A stretch of DNA of 64,000 nt from JAFEDN01 sp963818985 (GCA_963818985.1 CAWFUJ010000010.1:434001-498000), one strand, 5' to 3'; positions 37,075 through 49,857 are shown, numbered from the stretch's first letter. The notes: generated by a model not told the origin, from the sequence alone. Translations and numbers: made by a program.

Positions 37075-40000
37075 ATGAAACAAGGACAATTTTTTCCGGC
37101 AGTGTTGCCGTTAGGGAGTTTGAATGGCCAAAATGGCTTCAAATTAGATGGGGAAAGTGAGCCCGGAGAGAGTGGTTATTCCGTCAGTGGGGCCGGAGAT
37201 ATCAATGGTGATGGAATAGCGGATCTGGTGATTGGAAGTCCTGGTTATATACCTAATGGAAATAGAATAGGTCGCAGTTATGTAGTGTTTGGTGGCTTTG
37301 GTGTGGGAAGTAGTGGGGATATTTCGTTAGGCAGTTTAAATGGCGCCAATGGTTTTAAACTCGATGGAGAAAATTATAATGACTATACTGGTAGCTCAGT
37401 CAGTTCCGGTGGAGACATCAATGGCGATGGGTATACTGATCTATTGATAGGGGCTTATGGCTATCCACAAGGTAATCAGGTGGGTCGTACCTACGTGGTG
37501 TTTGGTGGTCCGGCAGTGGGTCACAATGGAACTATCTCCTTAGCAAGTTTGAATGGGATCAATGGTTTTAAACTGGATGGAGAAAATGATCAGGATAATA
37601 GTGGTTATTCAATCAGCTCTGGCGGTGATATCAACGGCGATGGATACGGGGATGTATTAATAGGAGCTGACGCCTATAGCATTTATACCTCTCCAGCAGT
37701 TCCTCAAAGAGGCCGGACCTATGTAGTGTTTGGTGGCCCAACAGTCGGTCATAGTGGAACCCTCTCTTTGTCAGGTTTGAATGGAACCCAGGGCTTTAAG
37801 TTGAATGGTGAAAATGAGGATGATTATAGCGGTCATTCAGTCAGATCTGCTGGTGATATCAACGGTGATGGGTATGGGGATTTGGTGATTGGGGCTTACG
37901 GTTATCCCAGTGATGGCGGTAAAGGCCGCAGCTATGTGGTGTTTGGCGGCCCTGGAGTAGGGAAAGATAATAATGGAACCATTAACTTATCCAGCTTAAA
38001 TGGAACCAATGGTTTTAAAATGGATGGCGAGAATATTGGTGATGCCAGCGGTTTTTCAGTGAGCGCTGCCGGGGACGTTAACCGCGATGGATATCCAGAT
38101 CTGCTGATTGGAGCTTATAATTGGAATACTGCAATAGGTCGCATTTACGTAGTGTTTGGCGGGCCTAAAGTGGGTCTTAATGAAACGATTCTATTATCAA
38201 GTTTGAATGGGACCAACGGTTTCAAACTGGATGGAGAGGCTGCTTATAATTACTGTGGTTATTCGGTTAGCTCCGCTGGTGACATCAATGCTGACGGATA
38301 TGCAGATGTATTGATTGGGGATTATGGTTATCCAACTGATGATTCTATATATAGTCCTTATGATCAGGGCCGCAGTTATGTAGTATTTGGGAGTCGTATT
38401 TATAATGGAACCATTGCCTTGTCGAGTTTGAATGGTACCAATGGCTTTAGGCTGGATGGTGAAAATGAGGGCGATTACAGCGGATATTCGGTCAGCTCAG
38501 TTGGCGATATAAACAGTGATGGTGTAGTTGATCTAGTAATTGGGGCATATGAATATTCTCAGCAGGGTACCGGTATAGGTCGGACTTATGTGGTATTTGG
38601 CGATATTCCACCGGTATTAGTCAATAATAATTTGTATGTTTGGTTAGGGGGCAGACTTATTGTCCGTTCCAATAATTTGTATGCCTACGACCGTAATCAT
38701 AATAATAATACGTTGGTGTTTGTTCTCAGTAATGTTTTGCATGGCTTTTTTTCTACGTTAAGCGCTCCACTGCAATTTTTGGCAAACTTTACACAAGAAC
38801 AGGTTATCAATAGTTCGATCCAGTTTGTACATGACGGCTCAAACTATGCGCCGAGTTACAACATCACCGTGCGTAGCAATGGCGGCATTGCTTGGACAGG
38901 ACCATGGCCGGCAAATATTACCTTCGGATTAACTCCCATGCCGACAATGACTTCCACACCTACTTCCACCTCGACCCCGGGGTTATCACCGATTACCTTA
39001 TTGAGTAATCAATTAACCCTCAGCAATGGCCAAACGGTAGTGTTATCTCCCGGTGATCTCCAGGCCAGCGAAGCCGGCTTTAATAACAGTCGGCTGATTT
39101 TTAATGTGAGCAATGTGCAAAATGGATATTTTACCACGACGTCGATAGGCGTCGGCAAAAGTCTCACCGGGTTTACCCAGGGCCAGATTCAAAGTGGGTC
39201 AATTGAATTCGTCCATAATGGCCAGGGTCAGGCGCCGAGTTACTTGGTTTTAGTCAGCGACGGCAGGCAGTCGACCTTGCCGAAATCAGCCGCGGTCTAT
39301 TTTGTCGGTGCACCGTTACTCACGGAAAACACTTTAAACATCACTCAAGGTGGCGAGATGACTTTGACGTCCCAATTGCTCAATGTCACAGTGACCGATG
39401 GCAGTACCCCAGGCCAGGTGGTGTTCACTGTTATCGATCTGCAACATGCAACGATTATTTTCAAACTCACTGGGACGCCGGTCAATAACTTTACTTTAGC
39501 CCAGTTGCAGGCTGACGACATTGAAATCATTCAGGATGGCAGCGCCATCGCCCCAAGTTACCTCATTGTGGTGCAAGGCAAACAAGGCCAGAGCAGTGCA
39601 CAGAGTCAAACGAATGTATCTTTTTCCAGTCATGGCGTATATGCGCCGCAGCTAGTCAGTAATTATTTATCGGTGATATAAGGTGAAGCGACGGTATTGA
39701 CTTCTCAATATTTATCGGCGAGACAGCCGTATGGCCCGTCGCTGGGGAATAATACGATGTTTTATGTGGGCGATGTCACCTTCGGCCACTTCAGTTTGCG
39801 CAGTCAACCGACTCAAGAGCTGTCATCTTTCAGCCAGGGACAGTTGAACAGTGGCCAGGTGCAATTTGTGCAGGACGGTTCATTATCGGCCCCGGGTTAT
39901 TCCACTGCCGTAGCTGCCGATGGGTTACAAAGCGCCAGCCAGCCGGCGGGAATTTTTTTTACGCCGATCGACGATTCTGGTCCATTGGGATCTAACAGCG

Positions 40001-40686
40001 GAGACTCAGAGTACTCGACGGTGGAGAAGGCGATTATTGGTGCGGTGGTGTCGGGAACTATTGGCATTTTCTTTGCGATGTTGCAAGGATGTTTAAAACG
40101 TTCGGCAAATAAAAAATTATTGCAGACCTTGGGCGAAGGGACGGATGAGTATGATCTGACCGTAGTGCGGCCTGTGGCGCAGGAAATCGCCGGGCGGATT
40201 AAGATCACCGGATTTTTAAATGCAACAACCAATACCCGAATACGTAGTTTTAAAAGCGCGGTGCGCAGCTTGTTGAGTGCTTTATCAGAGAAGGGTGTCA
40301 ATTTAAATTTTACCGAAATGAAACCGGTAGAGAGAGATGCGTTGATCAATGAAATCGGTAATCAGACATACCGATGGATGAAATCGAAACGCCACGGCTG
40401 CACAGCATGCTGCCCGGGATTAAGTGCCTTTTTCAGACCAGAGATTGTGCCAGAGAATTTGCAAGATGCAACGGATGAAATTGCCAATAATGTAGTGAGT
40501 GCTTTACAAGAACGTAATAAAAGTCAGCAGAGTCTGAGTGCAGGGCTATTGACATCGGGTAGTCCTATTTATAAAGACCCAAAAAACAGTATGCCCAGTG
40601 TAGAGTTATTGGAGATAGATTCGCCGTCATTGCGAAAGAGTGGACAAGAGGAATTGCGGAATAATTCATTAGCTGCGCTAACGTAG
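37075..40686 (+). pseudogene. Single-propeller array member 8 with an in-frame stop
   Basis: Start ATG 37075 (TTAGGGAGA upstream), MKQGQFFPAVLPLGSLNG. Seven FG-GAP blades, one CSPG-like repeat, a short Thr/Pro linker (TPTSTSTPG), then CSPG-like repeats. TAA at 39679-39681 ends the frame after 868 residues; the same frame continues from GGTGAAGCGACG to 40686 with the rest of a repeat, the transmembrane helix, the Cys cluster CTACCPGLSAFF and PSVELLEID. Paralogs read TQGEAT here, so the stop is a CAA-to-TAA change with no frame shift. Read through, the protein would be about 1203 residues. As it stands, the product would lack membrane anchor and tail and could be released; or the gene is dead. 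Confidence 0.75.
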
Positions 40687-40717
40687 GATTTTAACTTTAA
40701 TTTTCAGGAGAATTTTT

Positions 40718-43700
40718 ATGAAAGGACAATTTCCGGCAATTCTGCCGTTGGCTAGTTTAGATGGCCAGAATGGATTTAAAATCGATGGTGAAAACAATGA
40801 TGATCGGAGCGGCATGGCCGTTAGTACCGCTGGCGATGTCAATGGTGACGGGCATAGCGATCTAATTATCGGCGCTTTTAGTTATCCTGAAAATAGTTTA
40901 AAAGGTCGCAGCTATGTAGTATTTGGCGGTCCCGGAATCGGCGGCAGCGGGTTACTCAATCTTTCCAATCTTACGGGCGCCAATGGCTTTAAACTCGATG
41001 GTGAAAATAATGGCGATCAGAGCGGCAATGCTGTCAGCGCGGCTGGGGATATCAATGGTGATGGGTATGATGATCTGCTCATTGGGGCATATGGCTATCT
41101 GGGAGGCAACGCTAAAGGTCGCAGCTATGTGGTGTTTGGCGGATTGAGTATCGGTAGCGGTGGAGTATTCAGTCTTTCTAACCTCAATGGCGTCAACGGT
41201 TTTAAACTCGATGGTGAAAATAATGGTGATCAGAGCAGCATTGCCGTTAGTGCGGCGGGAGATATCAATGGTGATGGGCATGTCGATCTGCTCATTGGGG
41301 CTTACCGATATTTAGCAGGCAGTACCGAAGGCCGCAGTTATCTCATGTTTGGTGGGCTGGGGGTCCATAGTGGGGCCTTTAATCTCTCCAGCCTTAATGG
41401 AACTAATGGTTTGAAACTCGATGGTGAAAACAGTGGGGATCTGAGCGGTACTTCTGTCAGCGCGGCGGGAGATATTAATGGCGATGGACATGCCGATCTG
41501 CTGATTGGGGCTAGGGGCTATCCGGGAGGTGGTCTTAAAGGTCGCAGCTATGTGGTGTTTGGTGGATCGAAAGCTGTGGTTAGCGGTGGAGTGTTGAGTC
41601 TTTCCAGCCTCAATGGTACCAACGGTTTTAAACTCGATGGTGAAAATAGCAGTGATTACAGTGGCCAGTCTGTTAATGCGGTCGGTGACATCAATGGTGA
41701 TGGGCACACTGATCTGATCGTTGGGGCTTACGGCTATCCGGGAGGCAGTTATAAGGGTCGCAGCTATGTGGTATTTGGCGATCCGGGGATTGGCAGTGGT
41801 GGGGTATTCAATCTTTCCGGTCTTACTGGCGTCAACGGCTTTAAACTGGATGGAGAAAATATCCTGGATCACAGCGGCTGGTCTGTCAGTGCGGGCAGAG
41901 ATATCAATGGTGATGGGTATGCTGATTTGCTGATTGGGGCTTATGGGTATCCGAAAGGCAATAACACGGGCCGTAGCTACGTGGTATTTGGTGGGCCAAC
42001 GATTGTGGGCGGCAGCGGGGTATTTAATCTTTCCAGCCTCAATGGCGCTAACGGCTTTAAACTCGATGGTGAAAACAATCGAGATATCAGTGGTGCTTCT
42101 GTCAGCACGGCGGGAGATGTCAACGGCGATGGCGTAGTAGATGTGCTGATTGGAGCTTATGGCCACGCCAATTTAACCGGTCGCAGTTATGTGGTGTTTG
42201 GTGATGTGCCGCCGGTTTTGGTGAATAATAGTTTAAGCTTATCACCTGGTGCAACTATTTCACTCAATGTCAATTATCTGGCAGCTTACGATAGAAACCA
42301 TAACAATAGTACTTTGGTATTTATCCCTTCTGCGCTGACACATGGGTATTTTTCAACAACGAGTGCACCCGACGTTTCACTCGTTAATTTCACGCAACAA
42401 CAAATCACCAGCGGCCAGATTCAATTCGTCCATGACGGAACGTTAGTTGCACCGAGTTACAACATTACCGTGCGTAGTATGGGTATCGCTTGGACTGGCC
42501 CATTAGCCGCAAAAATTAATTTTATCGGCGCTCCACAAAGTCATTTTCCAGCAATTATTCCGCTGGCAAGCTTAAATGGACAAAACGGCTTTAAAATAGA
42601 CGGTGAAATGGTTGGTGATAACAGCGGCAATTCGGTGAGCGCCGCGGGCGATATCAATGGGGATGGCTACGCCGACACATTGATTGGGGCTTATGGGTAT
42701 GCAAACAAAGCAGGTCGTAGTTATATAGTCTTTGGCGCTCCTGAAATAGGTCAGGGCGGATTGTTTCCACTCAGTAGTCTTAATGGCGCCAATGGTTTTA
42801 AGCTCGATGGTGAAATCGCTGGTGAATTAAGCGGTTTTTCTGTCAGTGCCGCAGGCGATATGAACCACGATGGATATGCGGATTTTATGATTGGTGCTCC
42901 TCTCTATTCTTATACAAACAATTCTAATGCGGGTCGTAGTTATATTCTATATGGAGGTGCTGCTGTTGGAGGATCGGGCCTATTGTTATTGGCCAATGTC
43001 AATGGCACGAATGGATTTGTATTTGAAGGAGTTAATCAAGATCAAGTGGGTGTTGCGCTGAGACCGGCCGGGGATTTGAATAATGATGGATATCTGGATT
43101 TAGTGTTCGGTGCCTATGGTCATGTTGAATACAATAATACTTTCGCAGGTTGGGTGTATGTTTTATTTGGTGAGCCTAATCTTGGTGAAAACGGTTTGAT
43201 ATCAGCATCTGCTTTCAACGGTTTAAATGGTTTTATTCTAAATGGGGAATCGTCAGGTGGTGCGTCGGAGACCGGGCGTTGGGTTAATGGTGCAGGTGAT
43301 GTGAACGGCGATAGCTATGCTGATTTGATTATCGGAGCACCTTCGTACAATGATAGTCTGGGGCATAGTTATGTTGTATTTGGTAGTTCTAGATTGGGTA
43401 GCAATGAAACTTTAGAATTATCGATGTTAAATGGCACGAATGGATTTAAAATTATCGGTGAAATAGTTGGAGATGTCAGTGGAATAGTGAATGGGCCAGG
43501 TGATATCAATGGGGATGGTTATGATGATGTATTGATTGGCGCCTGTTATTTTAATAATAAAACAGGTCGTAGCTATGTCCTATTTGGAAAATCCGCGATA
43601 GGAATCAGTGGTGAAATTTTATTGACAGATTTGAATGGAAGCAACGGATTTAAAATAGAGGGTGAATTTCCAGGAGATAACAGTGGCACTTCTTCTAACT

Positions 43701-46700
43701 CTGCAGGGCCGATTGGAGATATTAATGCCGATGGTTATCCCGATATCCCTATCAGTTCTTGGGGTTTCCAGAATAACACGGGCCGTAGTTATATCATATT
43801 TGGTGGAACTACGGTGGGCAGCAACGGATTGTTGTCATTAACTGATTTGGATGGCGACGCCGGATTTAAAATGGATGGAGAAATAGAAGGAGAAATGAGC
43901 GGCTTCTTTGCAGTGACGGGAGTAGGTGATATCAATGGCGATGGTGTTCCCGATATGGGAATCGGTGCAAACAATTACAATAATGCTGTTGGCCGAACTT
44001 ATATTGTTTTTGGCGATGCTCCACCCACATTGGTACAAAATCGTTTAACATTGCAACCCGGCGATCAGGTTCTGCTTAATTCAATTTTTTTATCGGCTTA
44101 CGACCGCAATCACCATAATAATACAATTGTATTTGTTCTCACAGATATAACTCACGGACACTTTGAACTGTCGAGTCAACCGGGTGTGGCTTTAAATAAT
44201 TTTACGCAACCGCAATTGACTAATAATACTGTACTATTTGTTCACGATGGCAGTTCAATTGCGCCCAGTTACAACATTACAATACGTAGTGCAGGAATTG
44301 CCTGGACTGGTCCTTCGGCAGCCAACATTACTTTTATGTTGCCGACACCCACGGCGACCCCGATTTTTTCTACAACCGTGTCACCAAGTCCCAGTTCCTC
44401 CACATTGACTCCGACAATGAGTCCTTCTTCTACAATCACGCCGACTACTCAAACTGTTACTCCCAGTTCGACAACTACGACGTCGAGCCCTTCAACGACG
44501 GTAACGCCTTCACCTGCCTCAACGCCGACACCGTCCACAGTCTCGCCAAGCACGACTACGGTGCTAGTCACAACCTCCACAACTTCGCATACGGTAACGC
44601 CTCGCCATCGACTGCTACGCCGGTGACAACTTTGACGCCTTCTCCCACCCCGTCACCAACGCCGTCTACTGGCGCACCAACCACGACCTCCGCGCCCATT
44701 ACGACATCTCCACCTTCACCGACTTCGACACCATCGTTGCCTGTCACGACGTCCACGCCTTCGCTTACACCGGCGCTAGCGTCATCGACTGTCGCACTAA
44801 CCACCACTTTTACACCTATCCCGACACCGGCTCCTTCCATGACGCCAACACTTTCTCCCATTCCTGTGCTGGTTAACAATCAGCTCACGCTCAGTGATGG
44901 GCAAACCGTCGTGCTTTCATCCAATAATCTAGAGGCGACAGAACCGGGGGTTAGCGACAGCGGCCTAACATTTACGGTAGGAAATGTGGAGAATGGTTAC
45001 TTTGCCTTGGTTCCAGTCAGTGGCGCTGATGTTCAACTTATTAATACATTTACCCAGCAAACGGTAAATGCCGGGCAAGTGGAATTCACCCATTTAGGGA
45101 ATGAGCACGCGCCCGGTTATGCGGTCACGGTCAGTGATGGTAACCGCACCAGCCCGCCCAGCCAGGCCATGATTAATTTCAGCGGCGCTCCGGTGGTGAC
45201 ACAGAATACTGTATTGATACAGCCTGGCCAGACGGTAACGCTGACGCCCGCGAATTTAAACGTGACCGTGAATGATGGCAGTACCCCTGATCAGGTGGTG
45301 CTGCAAGTCTCTGATGTTCAGCATGCCATTCTGACTTCGACCCAAACCGGAACGGACGTATCCAATTTTACGCTGGGTGATGTACAAGCCGGCTATATTC
45401 AGCTCACTCAGGACGGCTCGCTGGTCGCGCCAAGCTATACGGTGGCGGCGACATCACCCGGCAGCGGCATTACCAGCGCTCCCAGTACCGTCGATATTCA
45501 GTTCAGCTCACAGGGTATTCCAGCACCCCGTTTGCTGAATAATTACCTGCTGGTGATTGAAGGCGCCACGACCACTCTCACTTCTCAAAACGTAGCCGCT
45601 CTGCAGGGCAATCAGTCGGTGACTGACAGCGCCTTATTTTATGTCAGTGACGTCAGTCATGGGTATTTCAGTTTAAATCAGGATCCGGACGTGTGGATTC
45701 CGTTTTTCAGCCAGCAGCAATTGCAGAATTTGTCGGTGCAGTTTACTCATGATGGATCGAAGATCGTTCCGGGTTATCGTACCGCAGTGGAAGCGGGGGG
45801 GTTACAAAGTCCCAGTCTGGCGGCTGCTATTTTCTTCAGAACTGTCAATCAGCCGCCGGTTCTCGCAAAATCTCTGCCTGGTCAAACTATACAAGCAGGA
45901 CAACCCTTTAGTTACACAATACTGCCAGGGACTTTTATCGACCCGCAGGGAGAACCCGTTACCCTGTCGGTGGGACGATTCAACAGCACGCTACCGCTGC
46001 CGGCCTGGCTTGCTTTTGATACCGGCATTAATCGCCTGAGCGGAGTTCCCGACACCTCTGGTTCTCTTGATATTGGTGTAACGGCCCGCGACCCGGAAGG
46101 GCTGGTTTCCGCGCCGGCGGATTTTATTCTGACAATTGCTTCTCAGCTGGCGGCGTCCAATGGTGTTTCTTTAGAAAAGACCGTCGCCAGCGCCGTTGCC
46201 TCGGGGCTGGTAGGATTATTTTTTCTGGGTTTGCAAATCTATCTCAAACGCGCCGCCAACAAAAAACTGGCGCATGCGCTGGGTGACGGGTCTGATCCTT
46301 TTGATCTGAACGTAGTGCGTCCGGTAGCCAAAGAAATCGCCCGGCAGGTGAAAGTGACGGGCTGTATGAACCACACCACTAACAGCGAGATGGTGCATTT
46401 CAAAGCTGCGGTGCGCACGCTGTTAACGGAATTAGATCAGCGCGGCGTGGATCTGCGTTTCACGGAGATGACTGAAATCAGGCGCGATGGACTCATCAAC
46501 GAAATTGCCGTACAAACCCGGTTGCGTCTGGCGCCTAAAGGCTACTGCACTTCGTTGATGAAATTTTTTAAAGCCCAAACGACGCCCGAAGCCATTCGTC
46601 TGGCGGCGGCAGACATTGCGGCTAACGTCGTCAAATCGCTGACCGGCAGAAATGTCAGTGTATTGAAACCGCAGGGACAGCAATCTGTCGTTGAATTAAG

Positions 46701-46995
46701 CGCTGAACCGCCCCGAGATTCTAATTCAATTGCTATCCCTGCATTGGAACTGAAACGGCTGGAGGAAGATCAAGAGGGGCTTCAAGGCAGAGAGAGTAAA
46801 GAAGAGGTTACGCTGGTAGAGGATGACGTACTTTCTTCATCAAGATCGCCGTTGGCCGTTGTAAGAGCGGAATCTGGTGCGTCTCAGGATATCCTTCTGC
46901 GGCGACGTTCAAGCGACAGCAGGATTTTCACCAATAAGCAACGCAGCCCAGCGCAATCGGATAATTCAAGTATATCGCTAGAAAGTCCAAGATAG
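40718..46995 (+). pseudogene. Largest array member (9), double propeller, one-base frameshift in the Thr/Pro stalk
   Basis: ATG 40718 after TTTTCAGGAG. The first frame reads two seven-blade propellers, each followed by a CSPG-like repeat, and enters a very long Thr/Ser/Pro stalk, ending out of phase at 44626. From about 44605 another frame carries on to 46995: more stalk, three CSPG-like repeats, a dystroglycan-type cadherin-like (He_PIG/CADG) domain (about 45850-46140, PPVLAKSLPG...RLSGVPDT), a transmembrane helix (GLVGLFFLGLQIYLKRAANK) and a long tail with CTSLMKFFKA. Restoring one T (ACGCCT-CG to ACGCCTTCG) joins the frames into about 2092 residues. The low-complexity stalk is a likely site for either real slippage or assembly error. 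Confidence 0.7.
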
Positions 46996-47004
46996 GAGGC
47001 GCGG

Positions 47005-49809
47005 ATGCGTACTGCACAGTCTATAGCAGAAAACGTGACGGCGGCAAAGCCGAAACCGCTGGGATGGAATACGACCGATGAAGACGAGATCGCGTTACGG
47101 CGTTGGCGCGGAGCAACCGAGCCGATGTCGGTACGGCCGCTTGAATCTCACTATCCATATTTCGGTGCGTTTTGCGTCCAGTCTACGCCACAACTGAGTT
47201 ATCACGTCGAAATTCGTCATTTATCTGCGTTATTGAATACCTGCGATTGTCCAGATTTTCTGCATAACGGCCTGGGGGTGTGCAAACACATTGAAAAAAC
47301 CTTGTGGTATTTGCGCCGACGCGGAAACCGTAAATTTGCGCAGGCCGAAACCGCCGGCAGCCCGCGTGTGGAAATTTACCTGGATCGGCGGGAACAACAT
47401 GCTGGCCTGTGTGTGAAATGGCCGGCGGTGCTGCCGAGCCGTTCGTCCGTCAAACGATTGCTGGATGGATTTTTTTCTACGAATGACCGTCTATTGACAG
47501 ATCCTCTGACCGGCTGGTCACAGTTACGACCAATGCTGGAAACTATGAAGCCTGAAGTGCGCGCTCTGGTTCGAATCTCCAGCCAGATTGAACCGTTTAT
47601 TCAGCAGTGCCGCCGCCAACAACAAAAGCAGCAGAATAAACAGGCTTTTTTACGGGATATTCAGCAAGGCAAACGAACCTTGGATATTGTAAAACTGCCG
47701 TTATATCCGTATCAGCAGGAAGGGATGCTGCATCTGGCGCTCAATGAACGCGCCCTGTTGTGCGATGACATGGGATTGGGAAAGACCGGTCAGGCCATTG
47801 CCGCCTGTGAGTTGTTGCGGCGCACCCAGGGCATCCAAACAGTGTTAGTGGTGGCGACCGCTTCATTAAAAACCGAATGGGAAGAGCAGATTAAAAAATT
47901 CGTGGATTTGCCTTATTCAATCATATCGGGCGAGCGCGCGCACCGCTTAAAACAATATCGACAACCCGGTTTTTTCTCTCTGACCAACTATGAACAAATT
48001 ATCTCCGACGCCGCCGATATCCAGCGATTGATCGCGCCGGATATCATTATTCTCGATGAAGCGCAGCGCATTAAAAACTGGCAGACCAAAACCGCCCACG
48101 CCATTAAACAATTAGACAGTCGTTATGCGTTTGTGTTAACCGGCACGCCGCTGGAAAATCGCATTGACGACATCTATTCCATCGTGCAATTTCTCGATCC
48201 GTCCTTGTTTGGCCCGTTATTTCGGTTTAACCGCGATTTTTACGAATTAAATGACAAAGGGAAACCCGTTGCTTATAAAAATTTAGACCAGCTCCATCGA
48301 CGGCTCCAACCCATTATGCTCAGACGCCGCAAACAGGATATCGAACGGGAATTACCGCCCTGCGTTACCCAGGAATATTTTGTCGGTATGACCGAAGAAC
48401 AAACCATCCGTTATCAGGAGCATGAAAAACAGGTAAGCCGTCTGGCGAAAATCGCCGAGCGCCGTCCGCTGTCCCCGGAAGAATTTAAAAAACTGCAACG
48501 GCATTTATCCTGTATGCGCATGTTATGCGATACGCCGTATATTCTCGATCCCGATTGCCGGGACTGCCCCAAGTTAATTGCACTGGAAAAGATTCTCGAA
48601 GAGTGGCTGGCGGATCCGACAGTCAAAATCATTATTTTTTCCGAGTGGTCGCGCATGTTGCAATTGGTGCGCGAACTGGCGCAAAGCATGGGTTTGGACG
48701 CCGCCTGGCATACCGGCGATGTCACTCAGATGAAACGCCGTCAGGAAATCAACCGGTTTAAGCAGGACCCACATTGCCGGTTGTTTTTATCGACGGATTC
48801 GGGCAGTGTGGGACTGAATTTACAGGCGGCCAGTGTGGTGATTAATCTGGATTTACCGTGGAATCCCGCGAAACTGGCGCAGCGTATTGCGCGCGCCTGG
48901 CGCAAACATCAGCTACGGCGGGTTCAGGTCATTAACCTGATCGCCCAGCACAGCATTGAACACCGCATGGTCCACCTGCTCAGTCAAAAACAGGCGCTGT
49001 CGGAGGGGGTGCTGCACGGTGAGAACGATTTGCGCAGCATGAAATTGCCTTCGGGTCGCAATGCCTTCCTGGAACGGATCGCGGAGTTGCTTCAGTCGGC
49101 TCATCCAGCCGCGTCTGCGCAGTCAACCACGCAATCTTGGGATCAATTACCGAAAACAATCCATTATCTGGCGGTTCGGGAGACGGAATCCGCATCGCCA
49201 GTGATCTTGGCGGTAGCCGAACATAGCTCCGCGACTTTACGAGAACAAACCCAGGCGGTGATGAATGCCTGTTATCCCCAGCAAACGCCGACTCTGGAAA
49301 TGCTGGATCGTCAGACTTTTGCGCTGATTCAGCGGCTGGCCCAGGCAGGGTTACTGACTTTACATCCGCAGATGCGTTCACTCTATGGCAACGCTGAAAC
49401 CGCGGCGTCTACGCCTGCGGCTATTCCCGAGCACTGGTTGAATACCGCGCGGCAAAAACAACAACAGGCCGAACGTCCGCTCCGGCTGGCCGGGTTACTG
49501 TTCAAAGGAGAATTTTATCAGGAAGCCTTAAAACCCTGGCGTGAAGGCATTGAACTGTCGTTAGCGGCGATTGCCTGGCGACAAGGTTTGGGCGAGGCCC
49601 TACAGAATGAGACCCCCTCCCGCGAACAAATCCAGTCCTTGATCAGCCAGGGGTATTTACCTGCATCCAGTTTATCGCTCATAACGTTTTTGCAAGAAAG
49701 CCCGGCTGATTTTGCAAAAGATCAGTGGCAGCAGGTATGGCGTGACAGTCAGACATTGTTAAGGGCTGTTGAGGAAAATCAAATGTCATCATCAGGGGAC
49801 AGGCTATGA
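47005..49809 (+). CDS. SNF2-family ATPase with N-terminal SWIM zinc finger
   Basis: A 934-residue protein. Residues 80-95 are a SWIM zinc finger, C80-x-C82...C93-x-H95. The two-lobed SNF2 motor follows: motif I DDMGLGKT (254-261, K260), motif II DEAQ (351-354) and motif VI QRIARAWR from 626. SNF2 enzymes are ATP-driven DNA translocases that displace or remodel bound proteins; bacterial relatives include RapA/HepA. The last 230 or so residues match nothing I recognise. ATG 47005 has AGGAGG just upstream and lies 9 nt after the previous stop, so it is translated from the same message. It is more G+C-rich than the propeller genes. Its role inside this array is unclear; transcriptional control or defence are both possible. 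Confidence 0.85.
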   Translation: MRTAQSIAENVTAAKPKPLGWNTTDEDEIALRRWRGATEPMSVRPLESHYPYFGAFCVQSTPQLSYHVEIRHLSALLNTCDCPDFLHNGLGVCKHIEKTLWYLRRRGNRKFAQAETAGSPRVEIYLDRREQHAGLCVKWPAVLPSRSSVKRLLDGFFSTNDRLLTDPLTGWSQLRPMLETMKPEVRALVRISSQIEPFIQQCRRQQQKQQNKQAFLRDIQQGKRTLDIVKLPLYPYQQEGMLHLALNERALLCDDMGLGKTGQAIAACELLRRTQGIQTVLVVATASLKTEWEEQIKKFVDLPYSIISGERAHRLKQYRQPGFFSLTNYEQIISDAADIQRLIAPDIIILDEAQRIKNWQTKTAHAIKQLDSRYAFVLTGTPLENRIDDIYSIVQFLDPSLFGPLFRFNRDFYELNDKGKPVAYKNLDQLHRRLQPIMLRRRKQDIERELPPCVTQEYFVGMTEEQTIRYQEHEKQVSRLAKIAERRPLSPEEFKKLQRHLSCMRMLCDTPYILDPDCRDCPKLIALEKILEEWLADPTVKIIIFSEWSRMLQLVRELAQSMGLDAAWHTGDVTQMKRRQEINRFKQDPHCRLFLSTDSGSVGLNLQAASVVINLDLPWNPAKLAQRIARAWRKHQLRRVQVINLIAQHSIEHRMVHLLSQKQALSEGVLHGENDLRSMKLPSGRNAFLERIAELLQSAHPAASAQSTTQSWDQLPKTIHYLAVRETESASPVILAVAEHSSATLREQTQAVMNACYPQQTPTLEMLDRQTFALIQRLAQAGLLTLHPQMRSLYGNAETAASTPAAIPEHWLNTARQKQQQAERPLRLAGLLFKGEFYQEALKPWREGIELSLAAIAWRQGLGEALQNETPSREQIQSLISQGYLPASSLSLITFLQESPADFAKDQWQQVWRDSQTLLRAVEENQMSSSGDRL

Positions 49810-49822
49810 AACAAGGCCTCTA

Positions 49823-49857
49823 TGGATGTCATTCCGGCGCAGACCGGAATCCATTTT
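49823..49857. repeat. REP-like palindrome
   Basis: ATTCCGG (49831-49837), CGCAGA, CCGGAAT (49844-49850), with TGGA and TCCA outside, is the type of short dispersed palindrome common between genes of many proteobacteria. TTTTT follows, so it may also work as a terminator of the SNF2 message. A second small hairpin, CACCC...GGGTG, is at 49862-49879. Only this copy was noticed in the window. Confidence 0.5.

Noticed and set aside
39697..40686. Independent 329-residue membrane protein
   Set aside because: Same frame as the upstream gene, begins mid-repeat after a single CAA-to-TAA change and has no ribosome site.
41312..42166. 284-codon minus-strand open frame opposite the 40718 propeller
   Set aside because: It lies wholly antisense to FG-GAP blades, repeats with their period and has no ribosome site; the repeated codon pattern keeps the opposite strand open.
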